A stretch of 64,000 nucleotides of DNA from Alphaproteobacteria bacterium (GCA_002401455.1 NVTE01000008.1:37211-101210); one strand, 5' to 3'; numbered from the stretch's first letter, positions 20,028-31,418 are shown. A program made the numbers and translations. The notes: generated by a model not told the origin, from the letters alone.

Positions 20028-21545
20028 TTATTTGCTTCCGTCCAGAATGAATTGCCGGACATTCACCGCCAGTTTTTCCAGAGACGGATGATGAAGGTAC
20101 ATCATATGCCCCGCTTCAAAATAATCCATGACGATCCGGTTCTGGTCCATACCATATTGGGCCATGGTATATTCCGTGCCAAAGAAAGGCGTCGCCATAT
20201 CATAATAGCCATTGGCCACATAAACCCGCAGGTCTTTATTCTGACGCATGCCCCGGGCCACATAATGGCCAAATGCCGGATAGCCGCCAGTCCACTGCTT
20301 GCCCTGTTTCCAGTTCCATTTCTGACCTGGTTTAGAGCTTAAGACTTCATAGCGTTCTTCCCGCTCCAGGTTCAGGTCCTGGGCGAAATAATCATTGACC
20401 GCCGCGGTATAGGCGGCACTGATGCCATACCCCGACGGGTCGGCCTCAATATATTCCCCGGCATCATCTTCTTCGACCCCAGTATAGCGACCATCTAGCC
20501 GGCCCACGACCTTACCCTGATCCCTCAGTAGTTCTTTCATGAAACGAATTTCATTGACCCGAAGCCGGGTATTTTTCAGATACCCCTCACTTAATCCGGT
20601 ATAAAGGCTCAGTTTTGCCGTGACATTTTTTCTCTCTTCTTCCGTCAGGCGATTGCCCTTCAGCAGGGCGACAGAATAGTCATTTATGGCAAAATTCCGG
20701 GCTTCCTCGATGAAACTATCCAGGCTGCGGCCGGTTTTGTCGACCTTGCCATGATACCAGGCCACCGCCGCATATGTCGGCAGAAAGCTGACATAAGGGG
20801 CATCATTAGCCGACGCCCCATCAACAGACTGAAAATCCAGAATGGATGATATCAGAATCAGGCCGTTCAGGGCCATACTGTTATAACCCTGCTGCAATTC
20901 CTTGACCAAAGCGGCGGTACGGGTTGTGCCGTAACTTTCGCCGCCAACATATTTTGGCGAATTCCAGCGTTTGTTTTTGGTGACATACCGCTGGATGAAC
21001 TGGGCGATGGATTTAGCATCTTCATTCAGACCCCAGAAATCCTTGCCCTCACCCTTGCCGATAACCCGGGAATAACCGGTCCCCACAGGGTCAATAAAGA
21101 CCAGGTCGGTGACATCCAGAAGGCTGAGAGGATTATCAACCACATCATAGGGCGCGGCTCCGGCATTCATGGCATCGCTGGGTACATCAACTCTTTTGGG
21201 GCCAAAAACCCCCATATGAAGCCAGAGAGAAGCCGAGCCCGGCCCGCCATTAAACATGAACGTTACCGGACGGGTCCGCGAATCCTTCACACCGTCTTTG
21301 GTATAAGCAATGGAAAAGATGTTGGCGACCGCCTCACCTTTGTCATTTTTGAGATGCGTATCCCCCGCGGTCACGGTATATTTTACCGTCTGGCCATTAA
21401 ATTTACCGGTGTGTTTGCTGACCGAAGTTAGAATTTCAGGAACCTTAGCCTCCGGCTCTTTTTTCTTCTCTTCTGCATAAGATAACTGCAGCAGGGGTAA
21501 GGCAAAGACCCCAACGATGACAAATATTTTTACCAGATATCTCAT
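20028..21545 (-). CDS. Exported S10 serine carboxypeptidase-like enzyme
   Basis: Serine peptidase of the alpha/beta-hydrolase S10 family, with a signal peptide (MRYLVKIFVIVGVFALPLLQLSYA). The oxyanion strand FMFNGGPGSASLWLHMG, the nucleophile elbow GESYG near residue 206, the acid segment NGYYDMATPFFGTE and the histidine segment AGHMMYLHH give a complete triad. At 505 residues it matches bacterial S10 proteins. GGGGAT precedes the ATG. The gene follows the ankyrin gene and precedes ggt on the same strand with small gaps. It likely acts on peptides in the periplasm or outside; the specificity is unknown. Confidence 0.87.
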   Translation of the reverse strand: MRYLVKIFVIVGVFALPLLQLSYAEEKKKEPEAKVPEILTSVSKHTGKFNGQTVKYTVTAGDTHLKNDKGEAVANIFSIAYTKDGVKDSRTRPVTFMFNGGPGSASLWLHMGVFGPKRVDVPSDAMNAGAAPYDVVDNPLSLLDVTDLVFIDPVGTGYSRVIGKGEGKDFWGLNEDAKSIAQFIQRYVTKNKRWNSPKYVGGESYGTTRTAALVKELQQGYNSMALNGLILISSILDFQSVDGASANDAPYVSFLPTYAAVAWYHGKVDKTGRSLDSFIEEARNFAINDYSVALLKGNRLTEEERKNVTAKLSLYTGLSEGYLKNTRLRVNEIRFMKELLRDQGKVVGRLDGRYTGVEEDDAGEYIEADPSGYGISAAYTAAVNDYFAQDLNLEREERYEVLSSKPGQKWNWKQGKQWTGGYPAFGHYVARGMRQNKDLRVYVANGYYDMATPFFGTEYTMAQYGMDQNRIVMDYFEAGHMMYLHHPSLEKLAVNVRQFILDGSK

Positions 21546-21635
21546 ACTATCCCCTGAAATGAGTTATAATTATTCTATTACCGGCAGACAGTCTGGCAAA
21601 TATTGCAATCCGATGCAAGCATCACGTGTAACGGC

Positions 21636-22280
21636 TTACTCCAGTCTTTCAACCAAAGCCTCAAAACCGGCGGCCTTGGCAAAGTCTGCGGCGGTTCTGA
21701 GATCATCTGATTTTACCGTAATATCCGCGCCGGAAGCCAGCAGCATATCCACCACCGGTGCATTGCCCAGGCTGGCCGCCGCCATCAGGGGGGTATAGCC
21801 CCCGGCCTGGGCCACATTTGGTTTAGCTCCTGCCTTTAACAACAGGCTGACAATAGCCCCCTGTCCAGAAATGCAGGCACTGTGCAGAGGCCGCAGGTCT
21901 GACGGATTGTTCACATGAATATTGACATTAGCACCCTTCTCAACCAGCAAACCAACGGTCTCCAGCGCACCGAAAAAACATGCCAGATGTAACGCGGTAA
22001 ACCCGTCACCACTATACTGATCAATGTCTAAGGTTGGAACGAGAATATCAAGAAGCTTATCGTGATGGTTTAGGGCGGCAAGGTCAAACATGTCCAGCTC
22101 AGGTTCGCACTCAAGGAGTGCTACTGTCAGCTCATGTTTCGCCAGATACAGGGTAAACAGAACCGCCGATAGCCCATCTGAACTGCGACTTGCGGCCAGG
22201 GTCTTGTCCTTGGCTAGTATCTCCCGAAGCTTCGCTTCATCAGCAACGTCAATCGCCTTGAATAAATCATCTCGTGACAT
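21636..22280 (-). CDS. Ankyrin-repeat protein
   Basis: A 214-residue cytosolic protein built of about five ankyrin repeats; the clearest are DGFTALHLACFFGALETVGLLVEKGANVN, the RPLHSACISGQ unit and GGYTPLMAAASLGNAPVVDMLLASGAD. No signal peptide or catalytic domain is present. GAGGGAAA lies before the ATG. Ankyrin proteins bind other proteins; the partner is unknown. It lies between rnhA and the S10 peptidase gene. Confidence 0.85.
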   Translation of the reverse strand: MSRDDLFKAIDVADEAKLREILAKDKTLAASRSSDGLSAVLFTLYLAKHELTVALLECEPELDMFDLAALNHHDKLLDILVPTLDIDQYSGDGFTALHLACFFGALETVGLLVEKGANVNIHVNNPSDLRPLHSACISGQGAIVSLLLKAGAKPNVAQAGGYTPLMAAASLGNAPVVDMLLASGADITVKSDDLRTAADFAKAAGFEALVERLE

Positions 22281-22322
22281 GTGTTTTCCCTCTTCTAATA
22301 TTGCCAGTCTAATATTGGTAGT

Positions 22323-22760
22323 CTAATATTGATAGTCAACCATACCCTGTCGGGCCAGCTCATCGGCCTTTTCATTGCCCGGATCACCGGCGTGACCCTT
22401 AACCCATTTCCAGGTGACATCATGACGCTCGACTGCCCCCTCGAGGGCCTGCCACAGCTCAGCATTCTTGACCGGTTTACGGTTGGCTGTCCGCCAGCCA
22501 TTCTTTTTCCAGTTATGTATCCATTTGGTAATGCCGTCCTTGACATAGACACTATCGGTATACAGCGTGACCTGACATGGGCCTTTCAGAGACTTCAGCC
22601 CTTCGATGGCGGCGGTCAGCTCCATCTGGTTATTGGTGGTTTCCTTCATGCCGCCGGTCAGTTCCTTGTCATGTCCGCCCGATAGAAGCCACGCGCCCCA
22701 TCCGCCGGGCCCCGGGTTACCCGAACAGGCGCCGTCGGTGTAGATAGTCACTATTTTCAT
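22323..22760 (-). CDS. rnhA: Ribonuclease HI
   Basis: Cleaves RNA in RNA-DNA hybrids. The four acidic residues are all in place: D9 in [15 protein letters not shown]47 in [11 protein letters not shown]69 in LYTDSVYV and D133 in NEKADELAR, with H123 also present. At 145 residues it is the standard bacterial enzyme. It overlaps the thrB stop by 4 bases, indicating translational coupling. Confidence 0.97.
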   Translation of the reverse strand: MKIVTIYTDGACSGNPGPGGWGAWLLSGGHDKELTGGMKETTNNQMELTAAIEGLKSLKGPCQVTLYTDSVYVKDGITKWIHNWKKNGWRTANRKPVKNAELWQALEGAVERHDVTWKWVKGHAGDPGNEKADELARQGMVDYQY

Positions 22761-23722
22761 AAATCAAGTCCATATTCTGACGGGCTTTTCACAGCCCGAT
22801 GAAATTTCAGTTTTGTAATATATTCCGCCGGGTCCTTGACCTGAACCAACGCCCCTTTCACCTGATTGAGCCAGTCATATAACCGGGACAGCAGAAATCG
22901 AAACGCCGCCCCCCGGCATAGGATCGACAGCACATCCATTTCTGTTGAGGACAAGGGCCTCTCCTGGGTATAGCCGCGCAACAACCGGCTGGCCTTGGTG
23001 ATATTAAAGGCACCATCCGGCTCAAAACACCAGGCATTCAGGCAGATCGCCACGTCATAGGCCAGGATGTCATTGCAGGCAAAATAATAATCGATCAGCC
23101 CCGACAGTTCGCCCCCGAGGAAAAAGACATTATCGGGAAACAAGTCCGCATGAATGATACCTTCGGGCAGGCCCTTGGGCCAGTTTTCCTTCAGGAAAGC
23201 CATCTCATCCTGGAGCAGGTCTTTCAGTCCGGCCCCGGCCTCATCGGCACGGTCCTCACAATGACGGAGCAATTCTTCCCAGCCCGCCACAGACAGGGCA
23301 TTTTTCCGGCTTAGGGTAAAATCGGACGCCGCCCAATGCATGCGCGCAATTTCCTGGCCCAACTGGTAACAATGCTCCGGTCCCGGCCTGTTAACCGACA
23401 GACCGGCCAGAAAGCTGATCAGCGCCGCCGGACGGTCACAGAGGGTTTTCAGGATCACACCTTCCCGGTCCCGCACCGGTGTCGCGCAATTGGTGCCCTT
23501 ATGGACAAGGTGATCCATCAGTCCGAGGAAAAAGGGCAAATCATCCGGATTAACCCGCTTTTCATAGAGGGTCAGGATATAAAAGCCCTTGGTGGTTTGC
23601 AGAATGTAATTGGAATTCTCAACCCCTTCGGCGATGCCTTTGAGGGAAATAACCTCCCCCTCGTCATAGTCTGCCATAAAGTCGGCAATGGCCGAAGAGT
23701 TAACCTGAGTATAAACAGCCAT
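22757..23722 (-). CDS. thrB: Homoserine kinase, ThrB type II
   Basis: Phosphorylates homoserine on the way to threonine. This version has the aminoglycoside-phosphotransferase fold, unlike the GHMP-type ThrB of E. coli. The catalytic loop [12 protein letters not shown] and the following metal aspartate in GLIDYYFA are intact; 321 residues is normal. It is placed in the conserved alphaproteobacterial series ispH-thrB-rnhA, 3 bases after ispH. Confidence 0.93.
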   Translation of the reverse strand: MAVYTQVNSSAIADFMADYDEGEVISLKGIAEGVENSNYILQTTKGFYILTLYEKRVNPDDLPFFLGLMDHLVHKGTNCATPVRDREGVILKTLCDRPAALISFLAGLSVNRPGPEHCYQLGQEIARMHWAASDFTLSRKNALSVAGWEELLRHCEDRADEAGAGLKDLLQDEMAFLKENWPKGLPEGIIHADLFPDNVFFLGGELSGLIDYYFACNDILAYDVAICLNAWCFEPDGAFNITKASRLLRGYTQERPLSSTEMDVLSILCRGAAFRFLLSRLYDWLNQVKGALVQVKDPAEYITKLKFHRAVKSPSEYGLDL

Positions 23723-23725
23723 AAA

Positions 23726-24679
23726 TTACGCGTCTTTCAACAAAATGGACGGTAATTTGAACTGGACATTCTCTTCGACCGTCATCACGGTTTCCAGATT
23801 GATCGTGAAGCGTTCCTTAAACGCTGCAATCACTTCCTCCACCAAAACTTCCGGTGCCGAAGCCCCGGCTGATATGCCAATATTTTCCACGCCCTCGAGC
23901 CAATCCCAGTCAATATCCCCGGCCCGCTGAATCAACATCGCCATACAGCCCTCCCGGTTGGCAACTTCCACCAGTCGTTTTGAGTTTGAGCTGTTGGGTG
24001 CCCCGATGATCAGAACGGCCTCCGCCTTTTCAGCCAGAACCTTGACGGCGCCCTGACGGTTTGTGGTGGCGTAACAGATATCTTCCTTTTTCGGATCTTT
24101 GATCGTGGGGAATTTTTCTTTCAACGCGCCAATGATATCAGCGGTATCATCCAGCGACAATGTGGTCTGGGTGATATAGGCGATATTGTCGGTATTCTCC
24201 AATTCCAGTTTGGCCACATCCTCCGGTGTTTCCACCAGCTTAATCCGGCCGTCACCAACCTGCCCCATGGTGCCAACCACTTCCGCATGCCCTGCATGGC
24301 CGATCATGATGATCTCGGAGCCGGATTTTTCATGACGTTCCGCCTCCCGGTGCACCTTGCTCACCAGCGGACAGGTGGCATCCAGATACAGCATCTGACG
24401 ACGGCGGGCTTCGGCAGGTACGGACTTTGGCACCCCATGAGCGGAGAAGATCACCGGTACATTTTCCGGCACTTCATCCAGCTCATCGACAAAGATGGCC
24501 CCGCGCTTTTTAAGCCCCTCGACGACAAATTTATTATGGACAATTTCATGACGCACATAGACCGGTGCGCCGTATTTCTCCAAAGCCACTTCAACGATCT
24601 GAATCGCCCGGTCAACCCCGGCGCAAAAGCCCCGGGGGTTTGCAATATAAACATTCATATTTTTAAGACTATTGTCCAT
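23726..24679 (-). CDS. ispH: 4-hydroxy-3-methylbut-2-enyl diphosphate reductase
   Basis: The last MEP-pathway enzyme, an iron-sulfur protein making IPP and DMAPP. Three cluster cysteines are present: C19 (RGFCAG), about C103 (DATCPLV) and about C202 (DICYATTN). I chose ATG at 24679, preceded by GGA close by. ATG 24658 would start exactly at the conserved MNVYIANP but has no ribosome site, and 24721 would run inside sppA. The gene overlaps the sppA end slightly, so the two are probably coupled. With Dxr and UppS it accounts for part of isoprenoid metabolism in the window. Confidence 0.95.
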   Translation of the reverse strand: MDNSLKNMNVYIANPRGFCAGVDRAIQIVEVALEKYGAPVYVRHEIVHNKFVVEGLKKRGAIFVDELDEVPENVPVIFSAHGVPKSVPAEARRRQMLYLDATCPLVSKVHREAERHEKSGSEIIMIGHAGHAEVVGTMGQVGDGRIKLVETPEDVAKLELENTDNIAYITQTTLSLDDTADIIGALKEKFPTIKDPKKEDICYATTNRQGAVKVLAEKAEAVLIIGAPNSSNSKRLVEVANREGCMAMLIQRAGDIDWDWLEGVENIGISAGASAPEVLVEEVIAAFKERFTINLETVMTVEENVQFKLPSILLKDA

Positions 24680-26546
24680 TTCCAAATTCACCCATACAAG
24701 AAACACATAATACATAAGCATGGTTCGGGTCGTTCAAATGGCTAAAGATCGACAGGCTTTTCAGAACCTTTGCCGCCAGGATATCCTGAGGGCTGGTTGA
24801 GCGGGCCATCAGTATTTTGCCAAGCCCGGCATTACGCTCCATCAATTCCGACATCAGCTTAACGTCCCAGGGAACAGCATCCTGCCAGAAACTAATTTTA
24901 TAGTCTTCCAGTTCGGCCATGGCCGCCACAGACTTCACCGCATCTTCAAAAGTCCCGAGTTTATCCACAAGGCCAATCTCCAGGGCTTGATTACCGGTCC
25001 AGACCCGACCCTGGGCGATGGCATGAACCTGATCCACGGTCATACCCCGGCCTTCGGCGACAATATTCAGAAAACGGTCATAGCCATTTTCAATGGTTCT
25101 TTGAAAGATAGCCTTGACCTTTTCAGGCAGCGGTTTGCTGAGGCCAGCAACAGATAGCGGGGTGGTCCCGACCCCGTCCGTATTGATCCCAATGGCTGAC
25201 AGGGTGCCTTCAAAATTGGGGATGACACCAAAGATACCGATTGATCCGGTTATCGTGGTTGGTGCAGCCCAAATCTCGTCCGCGTTGGCAGAAATCCAGT
25301 AGCCGCCTGAGGCCGCAAGCGACCCCATGGACACCACAACCGGCTTACCTGCTTTTTTCAGCAGCAAAACTTCCTGCCGGATAATTTCAGAAGCATAGGC
25401 ACTGCCGCCCGGGCTGTTGACCCGAAGAATAACCGCCTTCACTTTATCATTCAGACGGGCTTCGCGCAGGTGCCGGGACACGGTATCGCCCCCTGCTTCC
25501 CCCGCTGGCTGTGACCCATCCTTGATCGTGCCATTGGCATAGACCACCGCAATCATATTCTTTGGCGGGATAATGCCATTGGCATTTGCCGCGAGGTAGG
25601 CATGATAACCAATTGATTTATCCTGAAGGTCCGCAATGTCTGTGCCCAGTTTTTCGGCGACAAACTCCCGCCACTGTTCTCGGGTTTTCAGGCCATCCAC
25701 CAGATTATAGCTGACCGCAAGCTCTGCCAGGTCACCGTTCACCCCACCCAGGTCATTAACGACCTGATCAAAACTGGCAAGAAATTTATCTTTCTCAAGG
25801 TTACGGCCCTGGACGATGCTGGCGGTATATTCTGACCACAGGTCACCCATCAATGCCAGGCTGGCTTCTTTTGCCGCCGGTGACATATCGCCGCGAATGA
25901 AAGGCTCCATGGCGGACTTGTATTTACCAACCCGGAACAATTGAACCTCAACCTTAATTTTATCAAGAAAGTCCTTGAAGTAATTCTGGTAAGAACTGTA
26001 GCCATACATCAAAACCGCCCCGTAAGGATTGAGGTAAACTTCATCGGCATAGGAGGCAATCAGATAACCCGACTGGCTAAAATTATTGCCATAAGTATAA
26101 ATTTTCTTGCCGGCTTCCTTAAAGCGAGACATGGCATCGCCAATATAATGCAGCTTGGATGGTAGGCTGCCAGCTAACCTGTCCACATTGATGATCATCA
26201 TGGTGATTCTGTCATCTTCTGCGGCCATATCAATGGCCTTGATCACCTGCCGCAGGATGGTCTGGCGCTTGACCTCGCCCCCGGTCATGGCCTGCAACGG
26301 TGATTGGTTATAGGTTTTCTGTTCCTGTATCACGCCATCAAGGGACACCACAAGCGCGCCTTGTTCTGGCACGGGGACTTTGTCCCCATTGAATAGGGAC
26401 ATACCGAGGAGCACCACCAGGCCAATAAACAACAGGGTACCCACAGCAGATTGGAATTTTCGGAAATAGGTCCAAAATAGGCCAAGTGCTTTCCAGATCG
26501 ACGAAAATATCACTTTTATAATGCTCATTGATATAGGCTTTCTCAT
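24669..26546 (-). CDS. sppA: Signal peptide peptidase SppA, 67K type
   Basis: A membrane-bound S49 serine peptidase that degrades leftover signal peptides. An N-terminal membrane helix (about residues 30-50) is followed by two tandem S49 domains. The lysine base is in [10 protein letters not shown] in the first domain and the serine in [11 protein letters not shown] in the second, as in the long E. coli form. At 625 residues the length fits. The C-terminal tail after SIFSHLND overlaps the ispH start. A later ATG six codons in is possible; neither has a clear ribosome site. Confidence 0.93.
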   Translation of the reverse strand: MRKPISMSIIKVIFSSIWKALGLFWTYFRKFQSAVGTLLFIGLVVLLGMSLFNGDKVPVPEQGALVVSLDGVIQEQKTYNQSPLQAMTGGEVKRQTILRQVIKAIDMAAEDDRITMMIINVDRLAGSLPSKLHYIGDAMSRFKEAGKKIYTYGNNFSQSGYLIASYADEVYLNPYGAVLMYGYSSYQNYFKDFLDKIKVEVQLFRVGKYKSAMEPFIRGDMSPAAKEASLALMGDLWSEYTASIVQGRNLEKDKFLASFDQVVNDLGGVNGDLAELAVSYNLVDGLKTREQWREFVAEKLGTDIADLQDKSIGYHAYLAANANGIIPPKNMIAVVYANGTIKDGSQPAGEAGGDTVSRHLREARLNDKVKAVILRVNSPGGSAYASEIIRQEVLLLKKAGKPVVVSMGSLAASGGYWISANADEIWAAPTTITGSIGIFGVIPNFEGTLSAIGINTDGVGTTPLSVAGLSKPLPEKVKAIFQRTIENGYDRFLNIVAEGRGMTVDQVHAIAQGRVWTGNQALEIGLVDKLGTFEDAVKSVAAMAELEDYKISFWQDAVPWDVKLMSELMERNAGLGKILMARSTSPQDILAAKVLKSLSIFSHLNDPNHAYVLCVSCMGEFGNGQ

Positions 26547-26661
26547 AATTAATTGAGGGATAGTTTAATAATAAACCGCTCCATTTAGTCCATTTATCGC
26601 AGATATTTCATCCTTAATCAATTGCTTATGACCCGGCTATTCTTTTCACCCTACTTGGCCG

Positions 26662-26701
26662 TTGACTCTGTCGTTGACTCTGGCCTCATAAAGATTATTA
26701 T
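26662..26701 (+). promoter_or_regulatory. Predicted gcv promoter with doubled -35 hexamer
   Basis: TTGACT occurs twice (26662-26667 and 26674-26679) within a tandem copy of CGTTGACTCTG. The second copy is 16 bases from TATTAT (26696-26701), one mismatch from the consensus -10. Transcription would start about 15 bases before the first glycine aptamer. Confidence 0.6.
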
Positions 26702-26721
26702 GGCGGCCATGCTAACAGACC

Positions 26722-26905
26722 TTGCGGGAGAGACTGGTTAGCCCAGCGCCGAAGGAGCAACCGCCCCGGAAACTCTCAGGCAACAGGGACCGCAGGATAA
26801 TATAGCACTCTGGAAAGCGGGTTCTTCTTATGAACTCCACCGACGGGGTAAGTTGTGTCTAACACAATCAAATCTCTCAGGTATCCATGACAGAGGGGGC
26901 ACCAA
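26722..26905 (+). promoter_or_regulatory. Tandem glycine riboswitch upstream of gcvT
   Basis: Two glycine aptamers in series control the glycine cleavage genes. Aptamer 1 (about 26722-26797) shows GGGAGAG, GCCGAAGGAGCAA, AAACTCTCAGGCA and AGGGACCGC. Aptamer 2 (about 26805-26905) shows CTCTGGAAAG, CACCGACGGGGTAA, AAATCTCTCAGGTA and GACAGAGGG. A hairpin (AGCACG 26907-26912 with CGTGCT 26919-26924) between aptamer 2 and the gcvT ribosome site may belong to the expression platform. Glycine binding normally turns such an operon on so that excess glycine is degraded. Confidence 0.93.
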
Positions 26906-26949
26906 CAGCACGGGTTTGCGTGCTGATTGTGCTTGTTCTGGAGAAATAT

Positions 26950-28083
26950 ATGAGTGCCCCTGATAGTAACCTTCTGAAAACTCCTCTCTTTAATCTGCAT
27001 GAAGAACTCGGCGGCAAAATGGTCGGCTTCGCCGGTTATGCCATGCCCGTGCAATACCCGCTTGGGGTCATGGGGGAGCATAATCATACCCGGGCCGCTG
27101 CCGGTCTTTTTGATGTCTCCCATATGGGACAAGTGGTCATTATGGGACCAGATTCCAGTTCGACTCCGGATCGCTGGCTTGAAACATTGGTCCCCGGCAA
27201 TATTGTCGACCTGAAGGTCAACAGTATCCGCTACAGCATGTTCACCAATGACCAGGGCGGCATCATGGATGACCTGATGATCACCAAGCGGGAGAATGAC
27301 CTGTTCCTGGTGGTCAATGCCGCCTGTAAAGAACAGGACATTGCCCATATGCGCCGCCATCTGCCAGAGGGCTATAACCTGACCGAGCTCACCGACCGCG
27401 CTCTGGTTGCTCTGCAGGGTCCCAAGGCGGCGGAAGTACTGGCCCGTTTAGCTTCAGGGGCTGATGAAATGGATTTTATGTCCTACGCCGAAGTCACCAT
27501 CTGTGGTGCCGCGTGTTATATCAGCCGCTCCGGCTATACCGGCGAAGATGGCCATGAAATATCCATTCCGGCTGATAAAGCCGAGGACGTCTGCCGCGCA
27601 CTTCTGGCAGAAGAAGAAGTTGAAGCCATCGGCCTTGGCGCCCGGGACAGCCTGCGTCTTGAAGCCGGATTATGCCTATATGGCCATGACCTGACACCGG
27701 AGACAACTCCGGTTGAAGCCTCCCTGCTGTGGTCGATCGGCAAACGCCGCCGCGCGGAAGGCGGCTTCCCCGGTGACAAGATCATCCTGGAGCAGATCGC
27801 CAACAAGAATTATACCCAGAAACGGATCGGCATCCTGCCCACCGGCCGCGCCCCGGCCCGGGAAGGTACCGTCATCCTCAATAAGGACGGCGTGGAGATT
27901 GGCAAGGTCACCAGTGGCGGCTATGGCCCGACTTTTGGTGGCCCGGTCGCCATGGGCTATGTCAGCCCGGAATTTGCCGCCGTGGATACGGAAATATTTC
28001 TTTCCGTTCGCAGCAAACAGCTACCCGCACGGGTCGCAAAGACACCCTTTGTCCCCCAAAGATATTTTAGAAAAACTGTATAA
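26950..28083 (+). CDS. gcvT: Glycine cleavage T protein (aminomethyltransferase)
   Basis: Transfers the methylene group from the lipoyl-bound aminomethyl intermediate to tetrahydrofolate and frees ammonia. The sequence is typical from the N-terminal LFNLHEELGGKMVGFAGYAMPVQY to the C-terminal VTSGGYGPTFGGPVAMGYV. I set the start at ATG 26950 (MSAPDSN) with TCTGGAGA just upstream; an open frame from 26887 lies inside the riboswitch and is not real. At 377 residues it is normal. It is the first gene of gcvT-gcvH-gcvPA-gcvPB. Confidence 0.96.
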   Translation: MSAPDSNLLKTPLFNLHEELGGKMVGFAGYAMPVQYPLGVMGEHNHTRAAAGLFDVSHMGQVVIMGPDSSSTPDRWLETLVPGNIVDLKVNSIRYSMFTNDQGGIMDDLMITKRENDLFLVVNAACKEQDIAHMRRHLPEGYNLTELTDRALVALQGPKAAEVLARLASGADEMDFMSYAEVTICGAACYISRSGYTGEDGHEISIPADKAEDVCRALLAEEEVEAIGLGARDSLRLEAGLCLYGHDLTPETTPVEASLLWSIGKRRRAEGGFPGDKIILEQIANKNYTQKRIGILPTGRAPAREGTVILNKDGVEIGKVTSGGYGPTFGGPVAMGYVSPEFAAVDTEIFLSVRSKQLPARVAKTPFVPQRYFRKTV

Positions 28084-28100
28084 AAGATAGGTAGATCATT

Positions 28101-28475
28101 ATGACAACATATTATTCAGAAGAACATGAGTGGATTTCCGTGGACGGCGACACCGGCACCGTTGGCATCACTGACTATGCCCAAAATGCCCTCGGCGACA
28201 TTGTCTTTATCGAAGTCCCCGAAGTCGGCACCGACTATGCCAAGGGCGATGAAATTGCCGTAGTTGAATCCGTCAAGGCCGCCAGTGAAATCTATGCCCC
28301 CCTCGGCGGCGAAGTCACTGCGATCAATGAGGCCCTCGAAGACGAGCCGGCCCTGGTCAATGCCAAGGCCGAGACCGACGGATGGTTCTATAAAGTGAAA
28401 ATTTCCACTACCGGTGACCTGGAAGGCCTGATGGACGCGGCCGCCTACAAGACCTTTACCGCAGGATTAGAATAA
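28101..28475 (+). CDS. gcvH: Glycine cleavage H protein
   Basis: The lipoyl carrier of the glycine cleavage complex. The lipoylated residue is K59 in [12 protein letters not shown]. The flanking [12 protein letters not shown] and GWFYKVK strands form the usual hammerhead domain. At 124 residues it is standard. AGGTAG lies before the ATG; 17 bases follow the gcvT stop. Confidence 0.97.
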   Translation: MTTYYSEEHEWISVDGDTGTVGITDYAQNALGDIVFIEVPEVGTDYAKGDEIAVVESVKAASEIYAPLGGEVTAINEALEDEPALVNAKAETDGWFYKVKISTTGDLEGLMDAAAYKTFTAGLE

Positions 28476-28476
28476 G

Positions 28477-29826
28477 ATGCGTTATCTCCCCCTTAGCCCC
28501 ACGGACCGGCAGGAAATGCTGGCGAAGATCGGGGTCGATCATGTCAACGACCTGTTCCGGGATGTGCCTGCGTCAGCCCTGCTGAAAAACCATGTGGATC
28601 TGCCGCTTCATAAGTCGGAAATGGAAGTCGATCGGGATTTCCGTGCCATGGCCGAGAAGAATATCCCGGCCAGCGCCCACCCTTTCTTCTGTGGTGCCGG
28701 GGCCTACCGTCATTATGTGCCCAGCAGTGTTGATTACCTGATCCAGCGCGGGGAATTCCTCACCGCCTATACGCCGTATCAGCCGGAAATTTCTCAGGGG
28801 ACTTTGCAGACTCTGTTTGAATTCCAGACTCAAGTTGCCCAGATCACCGGCATGGACGTGGCCAATGCCTCCATGTATGACGGCTCGACCGCTTGCGGCG
28901 AAGCCGTGCTCATGGCCAGGCGCGCCAGCCGCAAGAAAAAAGCCATCCTGTCCGGCAGCCTGCATCCGCAATATATTGACGTGGTCCGGAGCGCAACCAA
29001 ATATACCGACGATGTGACCGTGATCAATCAGGTAGGGACCTATCGCGTCGATGACCTGATCGCTCAGATTGATGATCAGACAAGCTGTGTCGTGGTCCAG
29101 AACCCGGACTTTTTCGGCAATCTGCAGGATTACACCCCATTGGCCGAAGCCCTCCATGCCCGCAAAGCTCTGCTGGTCGTGGTCGTGACCGAGGTCGTGT
29201 CCCTGGGGGCGGTGCGCTCACCCGGTTCCATGGGCGCAGACATCGTGGTTGGCGAAGGCCAGAGCCTGGGCAATGGCCTGAGTTTCGGCGGTCCTTACGT
29301 TGGCCTGCTCGCCACCCGTCAGAAACTTGTCCGGACCATGCCCGGCCGGGTCTGCGGCCAGACTGTCGATGCTGACGGCAAGCGCGGCTTTGTCCTGACC
29401 CTGTCGACCCGGGAACAACATATCCGCCGGGAAAAAGCCACCAGCAACATCTGTACCAATGCGGGCCTGTGTACGCTGGCTTTTACCATTCACATGACCC
29501 TGCTCGGTGAAAAAGGCTTCCGCCATCTGGCGCGCCTGAACCATTCCAAGGCGGTAAAACTGGCCGATAAACTGTCCGCCGTTGATGGTATTAAGGTGCT
29601 CAACGATAGCTTCTTCAATGAATTCACCATTGAGCTGCCCATTGATGCCGCCGAAGCCGTGGAAGCACTGGCCGATGTGGAAATCTTGGGCGGGGTTCCC
29701 GTCTCCAGGCTCTATCCCGATAATCCGGCACTGAAAAACCTGCTGCTCATTGCCGCAACTGAAACCGTAACAGACGACGATATGGACCGGTTGGTCAGCG
29801 AATTGAAGGACCTGATAAATGCTTAA
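28477..29826 (+). CDS. gcvPA: Glycine dehydrogenase (decarboxylating) subunit 1
   Basis: The N-terminal half of the P protein, found as a separate polypeptide in split-type systems. Conserved segments include [36 protein letters not shown] and [13 protein letters not shown]. At 449 residues it is normal. It starts one base after the gcvH stop and overlaps gcvPB by 8 bases, favouring equal translation of both P subunits. Confidence 0.96.
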   Translation: MRYLPLSPTDRQEMLAKIGVDHVNDLFRDVPASALLKNHVDLPLHKSEMEVDRDFRAMAEKNIPASAHPFFCGAGAYRHYVPSSVDYLIQRGEFLTAYTPYQPEISQGTLQTLFEFQTQVAQITGMDVANASMYDGSTACGEAVLMARRASRKKKAILSGSLHPQYIDVVRSATKYTDDVTVINQVGTYRVDDLIAQIDDQTSCVVVQNPDFFGNLQDYTPLAEALHARKALLVVVVTEVVSLGAVRSPGSMGADIVVGEGQSLGNGLSFGGPYVGLLATRQKLVRTMPGRVCGQTVDADGKRGFVLTLSTREQHIRREKATSNICTNAGLCTLAFTIHMTLLGEKGFRHLARLNHSKAVKLADKLSAVDGIKVLNDSFFNEFTIELPIDAAEAVEALADVEILGGVPVSRLYPDNPALKNLLLIAATETVTDDDMDRLVSELKDLINA

Positions 29827-31363
29827 TAAACAAGGACGTCAGACCGACATCTCCACCGCCGCCAACTTATCCCGCAGCAGCCTCGCCACCTTTAGCGGCA
29901 ACCATGGTCTGGAACAGGACGAACTGCTGATCTATGAAATCGGCGATAGTGAGCGCACCGGCGTTGACCTGGAAGAGGTCGAAGAGTTTGAAGCCCGACT
30001 GGGCGGCATCACCCGCGACAATGAAATCGGCCTGGCCGGTCTTAGTGAGCCCGAAACCATGCGCCATTATACCCGCCTGAGCCGGAAGAACTTTGCCATT
30101 GATATGGGACTGTATCCGCTCGGTTCCTGTACCATGAAGCATAATCCACGGCTCAATGAAAAAGTCGCCCGCCTGCCCGGCCTGAGCGATATTCATCCGC
30201 TCCAGCCCCTGTCCACTGTTCAGGGTGCGCTGGAAGTGATGGACAATCTGGCCCATTGGCTGAAAGTCCTGACCGGTATGCCGGCCATTGCCATGTCGCC
30301 CAAAGCCGGGGCCCACGGTGAGCTCTGTGGTCTGATGGCCATTCGGGCCGCCCTGGACAAGCGGGGCGAGAACCGGTCCATTGTTCTGGCCCCGGAATCC
30401 GCCCATGGTACCAACCCGGCGACGGCAAGTCTGTGCGGCTATAAAGTCAAAGCCATTCCGGCGACCGAAGATGGCCATGTCGACTTGGCCGCCCTGAAAG
30501 AGGCCCTCGGCCCCGATGTGGCGGCGATCATGCTGACCAACCCCAATACCTGTGGTTTGTTTGAGCGGGAAGTCATTGAAATTGCCGAAGCGGTTCACGC
30601 CATCGGCGGTTATTTCTATTGCGACGGGGCCAATTTCAACGCCATTGTCGGCAAGGTTCGCCCCGGCGACCTGGGCGTTGATGCCATGCATATCAACCTG
30701 CATAAAACCTTCTCCACTCCCCACGGCGGCGGCGGTCCTGGTGCCGGTCCCGTGGTCCTGTCAGAAGCCCTCGCCCCGTTCGCGCCGGTGCCTTACGTTG
30801 TCCACGGCGAAGACGGTTTTGAGCTGGTCGAGCATGTCTCGGCCGAGTCCGACAGCTTTGGCCGCATGACGGCATTTCATGGTCAGATGGGCATGAATGT
30901 CCGCGCCCTGGCCTTCATGATGTCCCACGGCGCAGACGGCCTGGCCCGGGTTGCCGAAGACAGTGTGCTCAATGCCAACTATGTCATGGCCTCACTCCAG
31001 GATGTCATGACCGTCAGCTTTGAGGGTCCCTGCATGCATGAATGCCTGTTTGATGACCGTTTCCTGGCCGGTACTGGCGTGGCCACTCTGGATTTTGCCA
31101 AGGCCATGATCGATGAGGGCTATCACCCCATGACCATGTATTTCCCCCTGGTGGTCCACGGCGCCATGCTGATCGAGCCGACCGAAAGCGAAAGCAAACA
31201 GTCCCTCGACCAGTTCATTGGCACCCTGCGTCATCTGGTGGCCGAGGCCAAGTCGGGCAATACTGAGTTGTTCACGGGTGCGCCCTATTGTGCCCCGCTC
31301 AGACGGCTGGATGAAACCCTGGCCGCCCGCAAGCCTGTGCTGCGCTGGACCAAGCCTGAATAG
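29819..31363 (+). CDS. gcvPB: Glycine dehydrogenase (decarboxylating) subunit 2
   Basis: The PLP-binding half of the split P protein, which decarboxylates glycine and loads the remaining aminomethyl group on GcvH. The PLP lysine is in [19 protein letters not shown] around residue 295; [10 protein letters not shown] and SPKAGAHGE are further family marks. At 514 residues it is complete. The gene is followed within 25 bases by a strong terminator that closes the operon. Confidence 0.96.
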   Translation: MLNKQGRQTDISTAANLSRSSLATFSGNHGLEQDELLIYEIGDSERTGVDLEEVEEFEARLGGITRDNEIGLAGLSEPETMRHYTRLSRKNFAIDMGLYPLGSCTMKHNPRLNEKVARLPGLSDIHPLQPLSTVQGALEVMDNLAHWLKVLTGMPAIAMSPKAGAHGELCGLMAIRAALDKRGENRSIVLAPESAHGTNPATASLCGYKVKAIPATEDGHVDLAALKEALGPDVAAIMLTNPNTCGLFEREVIEIAEAVHAIGGYFYCDGANFNAIVGKVRPGDLGVDAMHINLHKTFSTPHGGGGPGAGPVVLSEALAPFAPVPYVVHGEDGFELVEHVSAESDSFGRMTAFHGQMGMNVRALAFMMSHGADGLARVAEDSVLNANYVMASLQDVMTVSFEGPCMHECLFDDRFLAGTGVATLDFAKAMIDEGYHPMTMYFPLVVHGAMLIEPTESESKQSLDQFIGTLRHLVAEAKSGNTELFTGAPYCAPLRRLDETLAARKPVLRWTKPE

Positions 31364-31387
31364 GGTTGGCGCCATAAAATTTTTACA

Positions 31388-31418
31388 GGGAGCCGGAGAC
31401 TATCCGGCTCCCTTTTTT
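31388..31418 (+). terminator. Terminator of the gcv operon
   Basis: GGGAGCCGGA (31388-31397) and TCCGGCTCCC (31403-31412) pair perfectly over 10 bp around a GACTA loop, followed by six T. Confidence 0.93.

Noticed and set aside
26887..26949. N-terminal extension of GcvT
   Set aside because: It would be encoded inside the glycine aptamer; the ATG at 26950 has a good ribosome site and gives the conserved N-terminus.
29867..30724. A 285-codon minus-strand frame in the gcv region
   Set aside because: It is antisense to gcvPB; long opposite frames are common in codon-biased genes.
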